From an uncultured Collinsella sp. (GTDB lineage: Bacteria > Actinomycetota > Coriobacteriia > Coriobacteriales > Coriobacteriaceae), in assembly GCA_900541785.1 (NCBI GenBank), contig UQKY01000037.1, forward strand, positions 1-22,124: a DNA stretch of 22,124 nucleotides, given 5' to 3'. Position 1 is the stretch's first letter. Each line of letters begins with the position of its first letter. This document shows, one piece after another, positions 21,058 to 22,124 of this stretch. Under the pieces are notes generated by a model. The model saw nothing but the letters and a program-made list of their open reading frames with translations. It ran no database searches and was not told the origin of the DNA. The position numbers and the translations under genes are program-made.

Positions 21058-21093
21058 GCGCCCGCGACCATTTGGCCGCGGGCGCTTTTCGTT
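21058..21093 (+). terminator. Rho-independent terminator of the PTS EIIA gene
   Basis: A perfect 9-bp stem GCGCCCGCG (21058-21066) / CGCGGGCGC (21077-21085), with a 10-base loop, is followed by TTTTCGTTT. It starts 40 bases after the stop codon. Confidence 0.92.
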
Positions 21094-21199
21094 TGAAAAA
21101 CCATCCCGCCAATGCCTTATCTGTATAGCCCAAATGAGCCGAGCTGCTAGAATATCGAACTGTATGGATAACTATCATTCAACCGTTATGGGAGGATAC

Positions 21200-22124
21200 G
21201 TGAACCGCACCAAAATCGCGCAGCTCTATGCCGATGCCGAGTCGCTCGGCGGCCAGACCGTCACCGTCGCCGGCTGGGTTAAGTCCGTCCGCGACATGAA
21301 GAACTTTGGCTTTGTTACGCTCAACGACGGCAGCTGCTTCCGCGACCTGCAGGTCGTCATGAACCGCGAGGCACTCGACAACTACGACGAGATCGCACAT
21401 CAAAACGTCTCGGCCGCACTCATTTGCACCGGCACCGTCAAACTGACCCCCGATGCACCCCAGCCTTTCGAGCTTTCTGCCACTTCCATCGAGGTCGAGG
21501 GCACGAGCGCCCCGGATTACCCGCTGCAGAAGAAGCGCGCAACCGTCGAGTTCCTGCGCACCCAGCAGCACCTGCGCCCGCGCACCAACCTGTTCCGCGC
21601 CGTGTTCCGCATCCGCTCTGTCGCGGCTGCCGCCATCCACCGCTTCTTCCAGGAGCAGGGCTTTGTCTACGTCAACACCCCCATCATCACCACGAGTGAC
21701 TGCGAGGGCGCCGGCGAGATGTTCCGCGTGACCACGCTCGACCCCAAAAATCCGCCCCTCACCGAGTCCGGCGAGGTCGACTGGAGCCAGGACTTCTTTG
21801 GCAAGCATGCAAGCCTCACCGTGTCCGGCCAGCTCAATGCCGAGAACTTTGCCATGGCCTTTGGCGACGTGTACACCTTTGGCCCCACCTTCCGTGCCGA
21901 GAACTCCAACACCACGCGCCACGCCGCCGAGTTTTGGATGATCGAGCCCGAGATGGCCTTTGCCGACCTGAACGACTACATGGATAACGCCGAGGCCATG
22001 CTCAAGTACGTCCTCAAGGACGTTATGGCAACCTGCCCCGACGAGCTCAATATGCTCAACAAGTTTGTGGACAAGGGTCTGCTCGAGCGCCTGAAGCACG
22101 TGGCCAGCTCCGACTTTGCCCGCG
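21200..22124 (+). CDS. asnS: Asparagine--tRNA ligase (5' part, runs off the window)
   Basis: Class II aminoacyl-tRNA synthetase charging tRNA-Asn. About 308 residues are present. The N-terminal anticodon-binding OB fold (VTVAGWVKSVRDMKNFGFVTLNDG, residues 21-44) is followed by the catalytic core: FFQEQGFVYVNTPIIT around motif 1 (149-164), GEMFRVTTL, VSGQLNAENFAMAFGDVYTFGPTF, and motif 2 FRAENSNTTRHAAEFWMIEPE (231-251). The GTG at 21200 has GGAGG four bases upstream. An in-frame ATG at 21188 overlaps that site and has no site of its own, so GTG is preferred. A TAGAAT -10-like box lies at 21148-21153 without a clear -35. No T-box leader was recognised. Confidence 0.96.
   Translation, partial: MNRTKIAQLYADAESLGGQTVTVAGWVKSVRDMKNFGFVTLNDGSCFRDLQVVMNREALDNYDEIAHQNVSAALICTGTVKLTPDAPQPFELSATSIEVEGTSAPDYPLQKKRATVEFLRTQQHLRPRTNLFRAVFRIRSVAAAAIHRFFQEQGFVYVNTPIITTSDCEGAGEMFRVTTLDPKNPPLTESGEVDWSQDFFGKHASLTVSGQLNAENFAMAFGDVYTFGPTFRAENSNTTRHAAEFWMIEPEMAFADLNDYMDNAEAMLKYVLKDVMATCPDELNMLNKFVDKGLLERLKHVASSDFAR

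Noticed and set aside
21179..22099. Minus-strand open frame of 306 codons opposite asnS
   Set aside because: The plus strand encodes clear class II AsnRS motifs; the antisense frame has none.

Overview
The window reads as a chromosomal segment of a moderately GC-rich Gram-positive actinobacterium. Gene content, protein sequence style and start-codon use (many GTG starts) suggest the Coriobacteriia, most like Collinsella. That placement comes from recognition of protein families; no database search was run.

Layout. Positions 1-11170 hold the ribosomal-protein and RNA-polymerase cluster, all on the minus strand. In transcription order it has a strong promoter (10881-10909), an L10 leader with an attenuator (10730-10862), rplJ, rplL and a terminator. 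Next come galU with its own promoter and terminator, then rpoB and rpoC, ending in a terminator at 113-147. galU between rplL and rpoB is unusual and splits the usual rplJL-rpoBC unit. The predicted beta' subunit carries near its C-terminus a domain that aligns without gaps to the C-terminal domain of the RNA polymerase alpha subunit. I consider this the most interesting observation in the window.

Positions 11171-16358 hold accessory metabolism. There is a PLP aminotransferase (-), a flavodoxin-like protein (+), a family-6 uracil/hypoxanthine DNA glycosylase (-) directly behind a cytoplasmic GH13 alpha-glucanase (-), and a SotB-like sugar efflux carrier (-). Positions 16479-18839 hold a fused FeoA-FeoB ferrous iron transporter (-), with a promoter and tandem operator-like palindromes upstream. 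After a 472-base gene-free stretch rich in repeats come an alpha/beta hydrolase (-), a divergent glucose-type PTS EIIA protein (+), and the 5' part of asnS (+), which runs off the window.

Non-coding structure is abundant. Two copies of a palindromic element share an AGCACATTAAGTGCT core and show compensatory stem changes. Two copies of a long hairpin share the arm TTGCGGTGGAATAGTTCCT, each just 3' of a minus-strand gene. A tandem repeat of exactly 62 bases lies upstream of feoAB. A LexA-like box lies between galU and rpoB. I saw no tRNA, rRNA, insertion sequence, CRISPR array or phage genes.
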